Positions 9,737 through 19,162 are shown, counted from the first letter of the stretch. The stretch is 64,000 nucleotides of DNA from Geomonas sp. Red32 (GCF_023652955.1 NZ_JAKLOY010000002.1:372001-436000), one strand, 5' to 3'. The notes: generated from the sequence alone by a model not told the origin. Numbers and translations are program-made.

Positions 9737-11926
9737 ATGGTTAATTCTCTCAAAATCAAGATTTTGGCACTGGTAACACTGATCCTGATTTTGGTGATAT
9801 CGTCCGTCTCATACATGAACTATGTGCAGCAGAAAGAGATGCTGCATGAGATCGCCAACCGCAACACCTCCGTGCTCGTGGAGACCATCAAGAGCAGCAT
9901 CGGCAATGCCATGCTCTCCGGGCGCTCCGACGAGGTGGGGAACATCTTCCGCCGTATCAAGTCCCGCGAGCTCGTCAAGTCGATCAGGATTGTGGACACC
10001 AACGGGATCATCCTCAACTCGGCCGACCCCACCGAGATCGGGACCCGGACCGTCGAGGCCCCCCAGCACCGCGCAACCTCCCCGAACCTGAACCTCCTTC
10101 CCGACGACGGACTCTTCATCTCCTACGCCAAGATCTTCAACGCCCCCCAGTGCTACCAGTGCCACCCTGCCGGACAGGAGACGCTCGGGCTTCTGGAGAT
10201 CCGCCTCTCGCTCGACTACCTCAGTAATTTCCTCAACCGCGAACGCAACACCGCGGTGGCCTCCAGCGCCACCTTGATCATCCTCACCTTCGTCACCATC
10301 TGCGCCCTCCTCTATCTGTATGTCGACCGCCCCATCCGGAGGCTGGTCGCCTACATGGAGCAGGTCGAGCAGGGGGATTTCGACCACCGCGTGCAGATCA
10401 CCAGCTCGGTGGAGATGAAGAGCCTCAGCGAAAGCTTCAACCGGATGGTGGTGAGGCTGAAGGCGATGATGGAAAGGACCATCTCCCACGAGCGCGAGCT
10501 CGCCCGCGCGCAGGAGAAGCTCTCCTTCCACCGCGAGACCCACCTGATGAACGGGCGCCTTGAGGAGCAGATCAGGGAGATCGAGAACCTCAACATCACG
10601 CTCGAGGAACGGATCGAGGAGATCGAGGAGGCGAACTACAAGATCGCCGACCTGGCCGGGGAGCTCGAGGACAAGAACACCAACCTCGAAAAGGCGGTCG
10701 CCAAGCTATCCACCCTCTACCGGCTCGGGCTCGCCATCAACTCCACCATGGAAGTGGAAAGCCTCTACCACCTGGTGGTGAAGACCACCATGGAGACGCT
10801 GCAGGCCCAGATCGGCTACATCATCCTCTACGATCCCAACTGTGAGGTCCTGAGGGTCACCAACCTGATCGGGTTGAACGATCCCCTCCCCAGCGAAGGG
10901 AAGGTCCCGATGAAGGAGACCGGGGTCTCCACCTGGGTGATCTCCAACCGGAAGCCGCTTTTGATCTCGGACATCAACCAGAACCCGGAGTTCGACCGTT
11001 TCAGCCTGCTCGGCTACGAGCGGAAGACCGTGATCTGCGCGCCGCTCATGGTGAAGGACGAGATCATCGGCACCCTCACCATGGTGAACAAGGCGGACAG
11101 CACCACCTACAACCACGAAGAGCTGGAGCTTTTGAGCACCATCGCCGCCCAGGCCTCCATCGCCATCAAGAACGCGATGCTTTACGACGAGCAGCAGAGG
11201 ACCTACCTGAACACCATCCAGGCCCTGGTTTCCGCCATCGAGGCGAGCGACAGCTACACCCGCGGCCACTCTGAGCGGGTGACCAAGTTCTCGCTGGCCC
11301 TGGCCCGCAAGCTGGAGCTCCCGCAGGACCGCCTCAAGGTCATCGAGCGGGCGGCCATCCTCCACGACATCGGCAAGATCGGCATCGACCTCTCCCTTCT
11401 CCACAAGGAGGCCAACCTCACCGAGGCGGACGTCGAGGAACTGCAGCAGCATCCCAACATCGGGATGAGGATCCTCGAACCGATCGAATTCCTCCACGAC
11501 GTGAGGCTCTGCATCGGGCAGCACCACGAGCGCTACGACGGCCTGGGCTACCCTAACCAGCTCACCGCCGACGATCTCCTTTTAGAATCCCGCATCCTTG
11601 CCATCGCCGACTCCTTCGACGCCATGACCTCCGACCGCCCCTACCGCAAGGCGCTCGGGGTGGACTTGGCGATCCAGGAACTGGCGGAAAACGCCGGCAC
11701 CCAGTTCGATCCGGTGCTGGTCCCCATCTTCATCGATCTCCTCAAGACCCCCAACTTCCTCCCGGACCGCCACGCTACCCCGGCGCAGCAGCGGGAGGCG
11801 GTGCTGGCAGCCCTCCCGGACGATTCCGGCGAGGAGACCCTGGTCGCCCAGCTCGCCGCCGAGCGGGTACGGAAACAGCACTCCACTATCATCTACCACT
11901 CCCGGATTGCCCAAGGCGCCGAATGA
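9737..11926 (+). CDS. HD-GYP cyclic-di-GMP phosphodiesterase with haem c-type sensor motif
   Basis: 729 aa from the ATG at 9737; an in-frame TTG 15 bases earlier is less likely. Order: membrane helix (about 7-27), periplasmic sensor region with CYQCHPAGQ at about 139, a CxxCH haem c attachment motif, second membrane helix (about 172-193), HAMP (about 194-246), coiled coil, GAF (about 330-480), HD-GYP (about 500-680). The catalytic marks HDIGKIGI and HHERYDGLGYP are intact, so c-di-GMP hydrolysis to pGpG/GMP is expected. The haem motif suggests redox or gas sensing in the periplasm, as known for some Geobacter chemoreceptors. It stands alone, behind a sigma-54 promoter. Confidence 0.92.
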   Translation: MVNSLKIKILALVTLILILVISSVSYMNYVQQKEMLHEIANRNTSVLVETIKSSIGNAMLSGRSDEVGNIFRRIKSRELVKSIRIVDTNGIILNSADPTEIGTRTVEAPQHRATSPNLNLLPDDGLFISYAKIFNAPQCYQCHPAGQETLGLLEIRLSLDYLSNFLNRERNTAVASSATLIILTFVTICALLYLYVDRPIRRLVAYMEQVEQGDFDHRVQITSSVEMKSLSESFNRMVVRLKAMMERTISHERELARAQEKLSFHRETHLMNGRLEEQIREIENLNITLEERIEEIEEANYKIADLAGELEDKNTNLEKAVAKLSTLYRLGLAINSTMEVESLYHLVVKTTMETLQAQIGYIILYDPNCEVLRVTNLIGLNDPLPSEGKVPMKETGVSTWVISNRKPLLISDINQNPEFDRFSLLGYERKTVICAPLMVKDEIIGTLTMVNKADSTTYNHEELELLSTIAAQASIAIKNAMLYDEQQRTYLNTIQALVSAIEASDSYTRGHSERVTKFSLALARKLELPQDRLKVIERAAILHDIGKIGIDLSLLHKEANLTEADVEELQQHPNIGMRILEPIEFLHDVRLCIGQHHERYDGLGYPNQLTADDLLLESRILAIADSFDAMTSDRPYRKALGVDLAIQELAENAGTQFDPVLVPIFIDLLKTPNFLPDRHATPAQQREAVLAALPDDSGEETLVAQLAAERVRKQHSTIIYHSRIAQGAE

Positions 11927-12082
11927 TGCTATAAATGTGCCTGGCGATTGAGGTCTGGCCCTGACAAGGGCAAGCTCCTTCCGCCCGGCGCTCGAGCATC
12001 CGGTCACCTCCGCAGTTTTCTGCAACCACTGCTTCGACGCCCTTTTCATTTCCCCGCATCCATCAACCTCAGGGACCATAGC

Positions 12083-12107
12083 GTCCCCCCCTTTGCGAAG
12101 GGGGGAC
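12083..12107. repeat. GC-rich hairpin of the intergenic G/C-run family
   Basis: GTCCCCCCCTT-TGCG-AAGGGGGGAC is an almost perfect stem followed by AGGGGGGATTT. Similar elements occur at 17961, 28898, 61857. A second stem, CCTCC/GGAGG, lies at 12131-12148. It occupies most of the gap before the ABC ATPase genes; no gene was seen in it. Confidence 0.7.
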
Positions 12108-12166
12108 AGGGGGGATTTCAACCCTCGCACCCTCCCTCCGGGGGAGGTGGAATTTAGGAGCCGCGC

Positions 12167-13129
12167 TTGTCATCTCTTCTGGAAGTCAAAGGATTGCGCA
12201 CCGAATTCCGGCTTCCCACCGGCGTCCTCAAGGCCGTCCGGGGGGTGGACCTCGAGCTCGAGGCCGGGGAAACCCTGGCGCTAGTCGGCGAGTCCGGGTG
12301 CGGGAAGAGCATCACCGCCGCCTCCATCATGCGGCTCGTCCCCCCTCCCGGGCAGATCGTGGCGGGCTCGATCAGGTTCCAGGGGGAGGACCTCCTCGCC
12401 CTCTCCGAGGACGCCATGCGGAAGATCCGGGGCAACCGGATGGCCATGGTCTTCCAGGATCCGATGACCTCGCTGAACCCGGTCTTCACCATCGGCATGC
12501 AGATCGGCGAGGGGCTCCGGATCCACCGTGGTCTCTCCAAGGCAGAGGCCGCCGGGGAGAGCGAAAAGCTCCTCTCCGAGGTCGGCATCCCCGCCCCGGC
12601 CGAGCGGATGGCCGACTATCCGCACCAGCTAAGCGGCGGGATGCGCCAGCGGGTCATGATCGCCATGGCGCTCGCCTGCCGTCCCGAGCTCCTCATCGCC
12701 GACGAGCCGACCACCGCCCTCGACGTCACCATCCAGGCCCAGATCCTGGAGCTCCTTGACCGCCTCAAGGACGAGAACCGGATGGGGCTCATCCTGATTA
12801 CCCACAACCTCGGCATCGTGGCCGAAAGGGCCCACCGCACCGCCATCATGTACGCGGGGCAGATCGTGGAGACCGCCTCCACCACCGAGCTCTTCAAGAA
12901 TCCCCTCCACCCCTACACACAGGGACTTTTGGCCTCGCTCCCCGAGTTCGGCCGCCCCGGCGAGCCGCTGGCCACCATCGCCGGGACGGTACCGGACCTG
13001 CGCGAGGATATCGCCGGCTGCGCCTTCCGCGCCCGCTGCCCCATCGGCGACGACGGCTGCAGCCGCCACCCCATCGAAATGACGGAGGCAGGCCCGGGCC
13101 ACCTGGTCCGCTGCCTGAAGGCAACATGA
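12167..13129 (+). CDS. Oligo/dipeptide ABC transporter ATPase (DppD/OppD type)
   Basis: 320 aa. Walker A GESGCGKS, Q-loop MVFQDPMTSLNPV, signature LSGGMRQRVMIAMAL and Walker B LLIADEPTTALD are intact, and the C-terminus holds the cysteine-bearing oligopeptide-transporter extension (CAFRARCPIGDDGC). The start is TTG, supported by AGGAG 6 bases upstream. It overlaps the next ATPase by ATGA. Neither permeases nor a binding protein are adjacent, so the substrate (peptide, nickel or other) is open. Confidence 0.9.
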   Translation: MSSLLEVKGLRTEFRLPTGVLKAVRGVDLELEAGETLALVGESGCGKSITAASIMRLVPPPGQIVAGSIRFQGEDLLALSEDAMRKIRGNRMAMVFQDPMTSLNPVFTIGMQIGEGLRIHRGLSKAEAAGESEKLLSEVGIPAPAERMADYPHQLSGGMRQRVMIAMALACRPELLIADEPTTALDVTIQAQILELLDRLKDENRMGLILITHNLGIVAERAHRTAIMYAGQIVETASTTELFKNPLHPYTQGLLASLPEFGRPGEPLATIAGTVPDLREDIAGCAFRARCPIGDDGCSRHPIEMTEAGPGHLVRCLKAT

Positions 13130-14106
13130 ACCCGATCCTCTCCACGGAAAATCTCTACCGCCAGTTCCCCGTCCACGGCAGCGCCTTCGGCGAGAAGCGG
13201 GTGCTGACCGCGGTGGCCGGCGTCGACCTCGCCATCATGCCCGGGGAGACCCTGGGAATAGCCGGCGAGTCCGGCTGCGGAAAGTCCACCCTCGCACGCC
13301 TTCTGACCGCCCTCATGCCCCCCACCGAGGGGGTGGTACGCTACCAGGGAAAGGATCTCTGGAAGACGTCCAAAGGGGAGCTGTCGCTCTTCAGGAAAGA
13401 GGTCCAGATGATCTTCCAGGACCCCTTCTCCTCCCTCAATCCCCGCATGCGGGTCTACGACATCATCGCCGAACCGCTCGCCATCCACCGGATCGGGAGC
13501 GTGTCCGAGCGGCGCGAGCGGGTGGCCGCCCTTCTCGAGCGGGTGGGACTCTCCGGCGGCCAGCTGACCCGCTTCCCGCACGAGTTCTCCGGCGGGCAGC
13601 GGCAAAGGATCGGGATCGCCCGGGCCCTCGCCGTCTCCCCCAAGGTGATCATCGCCGACGAGCCGGTCTCCGCCCTCGACCTCTCCATCCAGGCCCAGAT
13701 CATGAACCTCCTGCAGGAGGTGCAAAGGGAGCTGAAGCTCTCCTTCCTCTTCATCACCCACGACCTCTCGGTCTTGAAGCACCTGAGCGACCGGATCGCC
13801 ATCATGTACCTCGGCCGGATCGTGGAGAGCGGGAGCCGGGACCAGGTGCTCTCCTCGCCGCTGCATCCCTACACCGAGGCGCTTTTGAGCGCCATCCCGA
13901 GCATCGATCCGGAGAAGAGGAGAAAACGGGTGATCGCCCGCGGCGAACTCCCCTCCCCGCTCTCCCCCCCTTCCGGCTGCCCCTTCCATACCCGGTGCCC
14001 CTACGCGGAGAAGATCTGCGCCGAGGTCCCTCCCGGCCTGGACGAGAAAGAGCCGGGACACCGCGCCGCCTGCCACTTCAGCGAACGGATCTACCGTTCT
14101 GGATAA
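13126..14106 (+). CDS. Oligo/dipeptide ABC transporter ATPase (DppF/OppF type)
   Basis: 326 aa. Walker A GESGCGKS, MIFQDPFSSLNPR, signature FSGGQRQRIGIARAL, Walker B IIADEPVSALD and the C-terminal cysteine-containing tail (CPFHTRCPYAEKIC). It pairs with the upstream DppD-like ATPase (4-base ATGA overlap, translational coupling), together forming the heterodimeric motor of a peptide-type importer whose membrane parts must be encoded elsewhere. Confidence 0.9.
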   Translation: MNPILSTENLYRQFPVHGSAFGEKRVLTAVAGVDLAIMPGETLGIAGESGCGKSTLARLLTALMPPTEGVVRYQGKDLWKTSKGELSLFRKEVQMIFQDPFSSLNPRMRVYDIIAEPLAIHRIGSVSERRERVAALLERVGLSGGQLTRFPHEFSGGQRQRIGIARALAVSPKVIIADEPVSALDLSIQAQIMNLLQEVQRELKLSFLFITHDLSVLKHLSDRIAIMYLGRIVESGSRDQVLSSPLHPYTEALLSAIPSIDPEKRRKRVIARGELPSPLSPPSGCPFHTRCPYAEKICAEVPPGLDEKEPGHRAACHFSERIYRSG

Positions 14107-14112
14107 TGGCGA

Positions 14113-14166
14113 TTGACAAAAAATCAATTCCTATATATAGAGTATTCCGGTAGGAATAACCGGAGG
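14113..14166 (+). promoter_or_regulatory. Promoter and candidate ArsR operator
   Basis: TTGACA (14113-14118), 17-base spacer, TATAGA (14136-14141). Just after the -10 lies TATTCC-GGTA-GGAATA (14143-14158), a perfect 6-bp inverted repeat, interleaved with CCGGT-N7-ACCGG (14147-14163), which abuts the GGAGG ribosome site (14162-14166). The position suits autorepression by the ArsR-type product. Confidence 0.65.
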
Positions 14167-14174
14167 TTGTGAAA

Positions 14175-14453
14175 TTGGCATTTGATAAGACGAGAGAATT
14201 CGGGAAGGAAGCCGAAATGTTGAAGGTGCTCGGGCACCCGATCCGGCTCAAGATTGTGGCGGGACTCTGCACCCAGGAGTGCAATGTGAAGCATATCTGG
14301 GAGTGCCTGGGTCTTCCCCAGGCGACCGTTTCCCAGCACTTGGCACTTTTGAAGAACAAGGGGATCATCGAGGGGACCCGCGACGGGGTCGAGGTGCATT
14401 ACGCCGTGGTGAGCCCCTTCGTACGCAGGCTGATCGAGATCCTCAACGACTAG
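14175..14453 (+). CDS. ArsR-family winged-helix transcriptional regulator
   Basis: 92 aa. Winged helix-turn-helix of the ArsR/SmtB family: LKVLGHPIRLKIVAGL, recognition helix around LPQATVSQHLALLKNKGIIEG, wing GVEVHYAV. Cysteines in CTQECNVKHIWEC resemble, but do not match exactly, a metal site. The TTG at 14175 is preferred over GTG at 14169 because GGAGG lies 8 rather than 2 bases before it. It has its own promoter and is convergent with the TldE gene, the two stop codons sharing CTAG. No obvious target gene lies beside it. Confidence 0.88.
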   Translation: MAFDKTREFGKEAEMLKVLGHPIRLKIVAGLCTQECNVKHIWECLGLPQATVSQHLALLKNKGIIEGTRDGVEVHYAVVSPFVRRLIEILND

Positions 14454-15793
14454 GAGCCGCTGACGTCCAGCTCGGCGAGCCTCACCGAAGGTGCGCCGGA
14501 GGATCCGAAGAAACGGAGGTCTCCGGCCACCTGGTCCACCCCGCGGAATATCTCCAGGAGATTACCGGCGATGGCGATCCCCTTCACCGGACGGACGATC
14601 TCCCCGTTTTCGAGGTAGAACCCCGAAGCCCCCACCGAGAAGTCGCCGGAGATGGGATTGGCGGTATGGATCCCCATCACGCCGGTGATGAGCACTCCCC
14701 GGCCGATACCGGCCAGAAGTTCCTCCGCAGTCACGTTCCCCGGCTCGATGAAGAGGTTGTGCGTCCCCATCCGGGGAGGCGCCGTCACCCCGCCGCGGGA
14801 GGAATTCCCCGTCGAAGCCGCTCCCATCCTCTGTCCCCAGTAGGAATCGAAGAGAAAGCCCTTCATTACCCCTTGCTCGACCAGCAGGGTGTTCTGCTGC
14901 GGCACCCCTTCGCCGTCGCAGGGAGCGGTCCCCATTCCGCCGGGGCGCAAGCCGTCGTCCCGGATGGTTATCCGCTCTGAGAGAAGGCGTTCCCCCACCC
15001 GGCCAGCCAGCAGCGATTTTCCCTTGTGCACGTTTTCACCGAGGAAGGAAGAGGAAAGGACGTCGAGCAGGTCGGCCGTCACCCGGTTGTCGAGCACGGC
15101 CGGGCAGCGCATGGTGGGGAGGGTGCCGGCGCCCAGGAGCGAGGTGGCCTTGCGGGCCGCGCGGCCGGCGAGGGTGGCGAGATCGAGGCCATCGTAGCGG
15201 TTCGAGTAATCGAAATCCCACCCCATCTGGGCGGCGCCCCCCTCCTCGGCGATCACCGAGACGCTGGCGGAGACCTGGGTGCCGCGGTAAAAGGCCTCGA
15301 GGCCGTGGGAGTTCCTGATCAGGGTCTCGTAGCGGGAATCGCTGTAACTGCACTTGCGGACCCTTTTCAGGCGCGGATCGCGCGCGAGCACCAGACGCTC
15401 GAGCTCGAGCACCCGCTCGATCTTTTCCTCCTCGGAAACGGCGGAAAGGTGCGGGTCGAGCAGGCCGGGGACCTCCGGATAGCGGGCGGCCGGAGCCGGG
15501 AAGCCGTGGCAGGGATCGGGGCTTTGCAGCCTGGCGGCCACCAGGGCCCCCTCCACCATCCGCTCGAGGGCCGGCCGGTCCAGGGCGGTGGAGAAGGAGA
15601 AGCCGAGCCCCTCGCCAGCCAGCACCCTGACCGCCACCCCTGACGGCTCGGCGAAGCGGAAGGTATCGAGCTTTCCTTCCTTGGCCTCCAGGCTTAGGTC
15701 GCGGGAGTTGACCGCCGCAATCTCGTAGCCGGTTACCCCCTTTTCCTTAAGGAGCGCCTCGACGGCATCCGCGTATCTCGCCAGTTGTTCCAT
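14450..15793 (-). CDS. pmbA: TldE/PmbA-family metalloprotease subunit
   Basis: 447 aa, normal for PmbA/TldE. Visible family stretches: GVAVRVLAGEGLGFSFST, NSHGLEAFYRGT, GNSSRGGVTAPPRMGTHNLFIEPG and the C-terminal MGIHTANPISGDFSVGASGF. No HExxxH is present, as expected for the TldE subunit rather than TldD. TldD/TldE together degrade unfolded peptides and mature some modified peptides; TldD is not in this window. Fourth gene of the nadK-recN-argA-like unit. Confidence 0.92.
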   Translation of the reverse strand: MEQLARYADAVEALLKEKGVTGYEIAAVNSRDLSLEAKEGKLDTFRFAEPSGVAVRVLAGEGLGFSFSTALDRPALERMVEGALVAARLQSPDPCHGFPAPAARYPEVPGLLDPHLSAVSEEEKIERVLELERLVLARDPRLKRVRKCSYSDSRYETLIRNSHGLEAFYRGTQVSASVSVIAEEGGAAQMGWDFDYSNRYDGLDLATLAGRAARKATSLLGAGTLPTMRCPAVLDNRVTADLLDVLSSSFLGENVHKGKSLLAGRVGERLLSERITIRDDGLRPGGMGTAPCDGEGVPQQNTLLVEQGVMKGFLFDSYWGQRMGAASTGNSSRGGVTAPPRMGTHNLFIEPGNVTAEELLAGIGRGVLITGVMGIHTANPISGDFSVGASGFYLENGEIVRPVKGIAIAGNLLEIFRGVDQVAGDLRFFGSSGAPSVRLAELDVSGS

Positions 15794-15818
15794 GAGCGCC
15801 TCCCCTTCCCTTTTCCTT

Positions 15819-16268
15819 TTAGAGATCGAGAATCATGGCGATCTCGTCGCAGTCGGGGAACTTCACGCACTTGATGCAGTCCCCCCAGACCTTGTGGGGG
15901 AGCTCCGATTTGTCGACCACCTTGAAACCGAGCTTGGAGAAGAACTCCGGCTTGTAGGTCAGACAGAAGAGCCTCTTAAGCCCCAGCGAACGCGCCTCGT
16001 CGAGGCAGGCGCCCACCACCTGGCTCCCGATGCCGCGCCGTCCGGCATCCTCGGCCACCGCCACCGAACGGACCTCGGCCAGGTCCTCCCAAACGATATG
16101 AAGGGCGGAGGTTCCCAGAAGCTTCCCCTCCTCCTCGACGATGTAGAAATCGCGCAGCGAATCGTAAAGCTCGGAGAGCGAGCGGGAGAGCATGTCCCCC
16201 TTGTTCGCGTACCCGGACAGAAGCTTCTGGATATCCTTCACGTCGCTGATTTTTGCCTTTCTGATCAT
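15819..16268 (-). CDS. GNAT acetyltransferase, probably short-form N-acetylglutamate synthase
   Basis: 149 aa with a GNAT fold: VRSVAVAEDAGRRGIGSQVV is the acetyl-CoA pyrophosphate-binding motif (RxxGxG/A form). The C-terminal signature VWGDCIKCVKFPDCDEIAM, with paired cysteines, is like the short stand-alone ArgA type known from mycobacteria, which catalyses the first step of arginine synthesis. Assignment to N-acetylglutamate synthase is by recollection of that tail; a general GNAT is the fallback. Its start overlaps the recN stop by ATGA. Confidence 0.8.
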   Translation of the reverse strand: MIRKAKISDVKDIQKLLSGYANKGDMLSRSLSELYDSLRDFYIVEEEGKLLGTSALHIVWEDLAEVRSVAVAEDAGRRGIGSQVVGACLDEARSLGLKRLFCLTYKPEFFSKLGFKVVDKSELPHKVWGDCIKCVKFPDCDEIAMILDL

Positions 16269-17929
16269 GCTGCTGCCTCCTCAATCATCTCCCTGGCGTG
16301 CTCCAGGGTCTTCTCGGTCACCCGGGCGCCGCCCAGCATGCGGGCCACCTCGGCGATCCTCCCCTCCCCGTCCAACGTCTGTACCGAGGTCGCGGTCCGC
16401 CCGTCGCGCACCGCCTTCTCCACCCGGAGATGGAGATCGGCAAAGGCCGCCACCTGGGGGAGATGGGTGATGGCCAGCACCTGCTGGCTGCCGGCCACCT
16501 TCTTGAGTTTCACCCCGACCAGGGCCGAGGTCGCCCCGCCGATCCCAGTATCCACCTCGTCGAAGATGAGGGTGGGGACCTCGCTTTCCGGGTGGAGCTG
16601 CTTCAAGGCCAGCATCAGGCGGGAGAGCTCGCCACCGGAGGCCACCTTGGCCAGCGGGCGGGGGGGCTCGCCGGGGTTGGGGGAAAAGAGGAACTCGGCC
16701 TTCTCGAAGCCATAGGCCCGCGGCTCGGCGCTCGCCTCGAAAGAGGTCTCGAAGACGGCGTGGGTCATGGCGAGATCGGCCAGTTCCCGCTCCATCCCGG
16801 CCTTGAGCGACTCGGCCCCCTCGGCGCGTTTCTTCGAGAGATGGGCGCCGAGCCCGACCAACTCCTCCTTCAGCCGGGCGATCCGCAGAGAGAGTTCCTC
16901 CTTGGCCTCCTCCCGGTTGGAGAGGGTGGCGAGCTCCCGGTCCACCTCGGCTGCGTAGGCTATAACCTCGGCCACGTCGGCACCGTATTTCCGTTTCAGC
17001 CGGTTGATGAGATCGAGCCGGTCCTCGAGCTGCTCCAGGCGCCCCGGGTCGGCCTCCACGCCGGCCGCGTAGTCGCGCAGGGTCAGCGAGGCGTCTTCGA
17101 GCTGGGCGTAGGCCCCCTCCAGCGTCTCGGCCACCGGGGAGAGCGTCTTGTCGTAGGAGCCCGCCTCGGTCACCCCCGAGATCACCCGTCGCAGGGTTCC
17201 GAGGATAGCCGTATCGCTTCCGTAGATCGCCTCGAAGGCCTGCTGAGAGAGCCCCAGGAGCTTCTCGCCGTGGGCAAGCCGCTCGCGTTCCTCCTCGAGC
17301 TCCTCTTCCTCCCCGGCGTAGAGCTTCGCCTCGGCGATCTCGCTACTTTGGAAGGAGAGGAGATCGAGCCGGCGGGCCGCCTCGCGCTCCCCCTGCTCGA
17401 GCGCTTCCAGCTGCTGGCGGGCCTGCTGGTACTCCTCGAAGCGGGAGGCGAAGGTGCCGCGCAGCTCGAGGGCGCCGACATAGCCGTCCAGCAGGCGGAG
17501 ATGGTGCTCGGTCCGCAAAAGGGACTGGGAATCGTGCTGGCCGCAGATGTTGATGAGGGAGCGGGTTACCTCCCCCAGGGTGGCGATGGTGCCGAGTCCC
17601 CCGCCGATGAAGACGCGGTTCTTGCCGCTGCGGGAGACGGTGCGGCGCACCAGAAGCTCGCCCCCTTCGCAGCCGATGCCGTTTTCGGCGAGCCGCGCGG
17701 CCAGTGCGGGAACCCCTTCCAGGTCGAAGACCGCCTCCACCGACGCTTCCTCCGCCCCCGTCCTGATCAGCTCGGAACTCCCCCTGCCGCCGAGGATCAG
17801 GTTGACCGCGTCGATAATGATGGACTTCCCCGCGCCGGTCTCCCCGGTGAGGATGTTGAGCCCCGGGCGGAACTCCACGTGGAGCTTCTCGATGATGGCC
17901 AGGTTGGTGATCAGCAGTTCTCTTAGCAT
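16265..17929 (-). CDS. recN: DNA repair protein RecN
   Basis: 554 aa, normal RecN length. SMC-like ATPase: Walker A TGETGAGKSIIIDAVNLILG near residues 27-46, central coiled coil, then signature VASGGELSRLMLALK and Walker B TLIFDEVDTGIGG. It acts in double-strand break repair and sister cohesion. It lies between nadK and the acetyltransferase gene, a linkage (nadK-recN) common in bacteria. Confidence 0.97.
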   Translation of the reverse strand: MLRELLITNLAIIEKLHVEFRPGLNILTGETGAGKSIIIDAVNLILGGRGSSELIRTGAEEASVEAVFDLEGVPALAARLAENGIGCEGGELLVRRTVSRSGKNRVFIGGGLGTIATLGEVTRSLINICGQHDSQSLLRTEHHLRLLDGYVGALELRGTFASRFEEYQQARQQLEALEQGEREAARRLDLLSFQSSEIAEAKLYAGEEEELEEERERLAHGEKLLGLSQQAFEAIYGSDTAILGTLRRVISGVTEAGSYDKTLSPVAETLEGAYAQLEDASLTLRDYAAGVEADPGRLEQLEDRLDLINRLKRKYGADVAEVIAYAAEVDRELATLSNREEAKEELSLRIARLKEELVGLGAHLSKKRAEGAESLKAGMERELADLAMTHAVFETSFEASAEPRAYGFEKAEFLFSPNPGEPPRPLAKVASGGELSRLMLALKQLHPESEVPTLIFDEVDTGIGGATSALVGVKLKKVAGSQQVLAITHLPQVAAFADLHLRVEKAVRDGRTATSVQTLDGEGRIAEVARMLGGARVTEKTLEHAREMIEEAAA

Positions 17930-17960
17930 GGCGTAGGTGATTTATCCTTGTTCAGAGACT

Positions 17961-17977
17961 CCCCCTGGGTAAGGGGG
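17961..17977. repeat. Short GC-rich hairpin between nadK and recN
   Basis: CCCCCT-GGGTA-AGGGGG forms a 6-bp stem followed by more G runs. It resembles the elements at 12083, 28898 and 61857. It lies in the 190-base nadK-recN gap together with the ATCCG repeat at 18065. Confidence 0.55.
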
Positions 17978-18064
17978 GTGGGCGGGGATTTCCTAACGTC
18001 TGAGGGACGTCGAACGGCAGTCGTGTTTCCGGCTCTTGCAGTTGCCCCAAGACTGTTTCGGTTG

Positions 18065-18102
18065 ATCCGCTAGATCCGCTAGATCCGCGTCATCCGCGTT
18101 CC
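18065..18102. repeat. ATCCG 9-bp-phased repeat, four units
   Basis: ATCCGCTAG, ATCCGCTAG, ATCCGCGTC and ATCCGCGTT follow each other at 9-bp intervals. The last two units match the copy at 5938 (minus strand) with two T/C differences in 20 bases. Confidence 0.75.
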
Positions 18103-18119
18103 CTTGCCTTGGTTCCAGC

Positions 18120-18986
18120 TTACCGCTCGCCCCACTTGAGCTTGGTCCGTAGGACCTCGAAGTAATCCTTACTGCGCGACTGGATCAGGCGGGTGACATG
18201 CCCGGAACGCCGGATCTTGACCAGGTCGCCGTTCACGAGCTTCACCCCCACTTGGCCGTCCAGGGTGAGAAAGACCGCCTCGTCGATCCCGGAGACCAGC
18301 TTGATGTCGATGTCGGCGTCCTTGGCCACCACCAGCGGGCGGTTGGTCAGGGTGTGTGGACAGATGGGGGTGATGGAGATGCACTCCAGGGCCGGATGGA
18401 TGATCGGACCGTTGGCGGAAAGCGAGTAACCGGTGGAACCGGTGGGGGTGGATACGATCAGGCCGTCGGCCTTGAAGGTGGTCAGGTAGTGACTGTCGAC
18501 CGAGGTCTCCATGTCGATGATGCGGGCGAGAGCCCCCTTGTTGATGACCACGTCGTTCAGCACCCGGTGTTTTTCGATGACCTCGCCCTCCCGCTCCACC
18601 ATGGCGAGCAGCATCATACGCTCGCTCACCTCGTAATCGTCTGCGAGGCAGCGTTCCACTGAGGGATAGAGCTCGTCGAGGGTGATTTCGGTCAAAAAGC
18701 CGAGGCTTCCGAGGTTTACCGCCAGGATGGGGACTTCAGCCTCCCCCATCATGCGGGAGGCGGCGATCAGGGTTCCATCGCCCCCCAGCACTACGATGAG
18801 ATCGGCGTCTTGGGCTATTTCCGAGCTCTCTACCGTCTGCGTCTGGCTCGGCCGGCGCAGCCGTTTGGAGAGGTGATCCTCCACTTTCGCGGTCACGCCA
18901 CGCTGCGCCAGCCACTCAGTCAACTGTTGCGCGACACCCAGACAACGGGGGTCGTGGACTTTGGCAAAAATGGCGACTTTTTTCAC
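18120..18986 (-). CDS. nadK: NAD kinase
   Basis: 288 aa. Makes NADP from NAD. Visible: [14 protein letters not shown] (GGDG active site), [10 protein letters not shown], and [19 protein letters not shown], the NAD-binding signature. First gene of the nadK-recN-acetyltransferase-pmbA unit, divergent from glycogen phosphorylase with about 175 bases between start codons. Confidence 0.96.
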   Translation of the reverse strand: MKKVAIFAKVHDPRCLGVAQQLTEWLAQRGVTAKVEDHLSKRLRRPSQTQTVESSEIAQDADLIVVLGGDGTLIAASRMMGEAEVPILAVNLGSLGFLTEITLDELYPSVERCLADDYEVSERMMLLAMVEREGEVIEKHRVLNDVVINKGALARIIDMETSVDSHYLTTFKADGLIVSTPTGSTGYSLSANGPIIHPALECISITPICPHTLTNRPLVVAKDADIDIKLVSGIDEAVFLTLDGQVGVKLVNGDLVKIRRSGHVTRLIQSRSKDYFEVLRTKLKWGER

Positions 18987-19162
18987 TAACGCCCCTTTAC
19001 TTGTATTGTAATCTAGGATTTACTAGCATATATACTTTACCATGTCCAACGGAAACTCCATCGCCTCCAGCCGCTTGTACCAAGGCTCCGGAGGCGTACT
19101 CCATTGTACTTTCAACGGGTGGTCTCATGACTGATGGGCTTCTGACGGAAGAGGGAACCGGC

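Noticed and set aside
16298-17926. 542-aa plus-strand open frame
   Set aside because: Exactly antisense to recN; a GC-rich codon-usage shadow without recognisable motifs.
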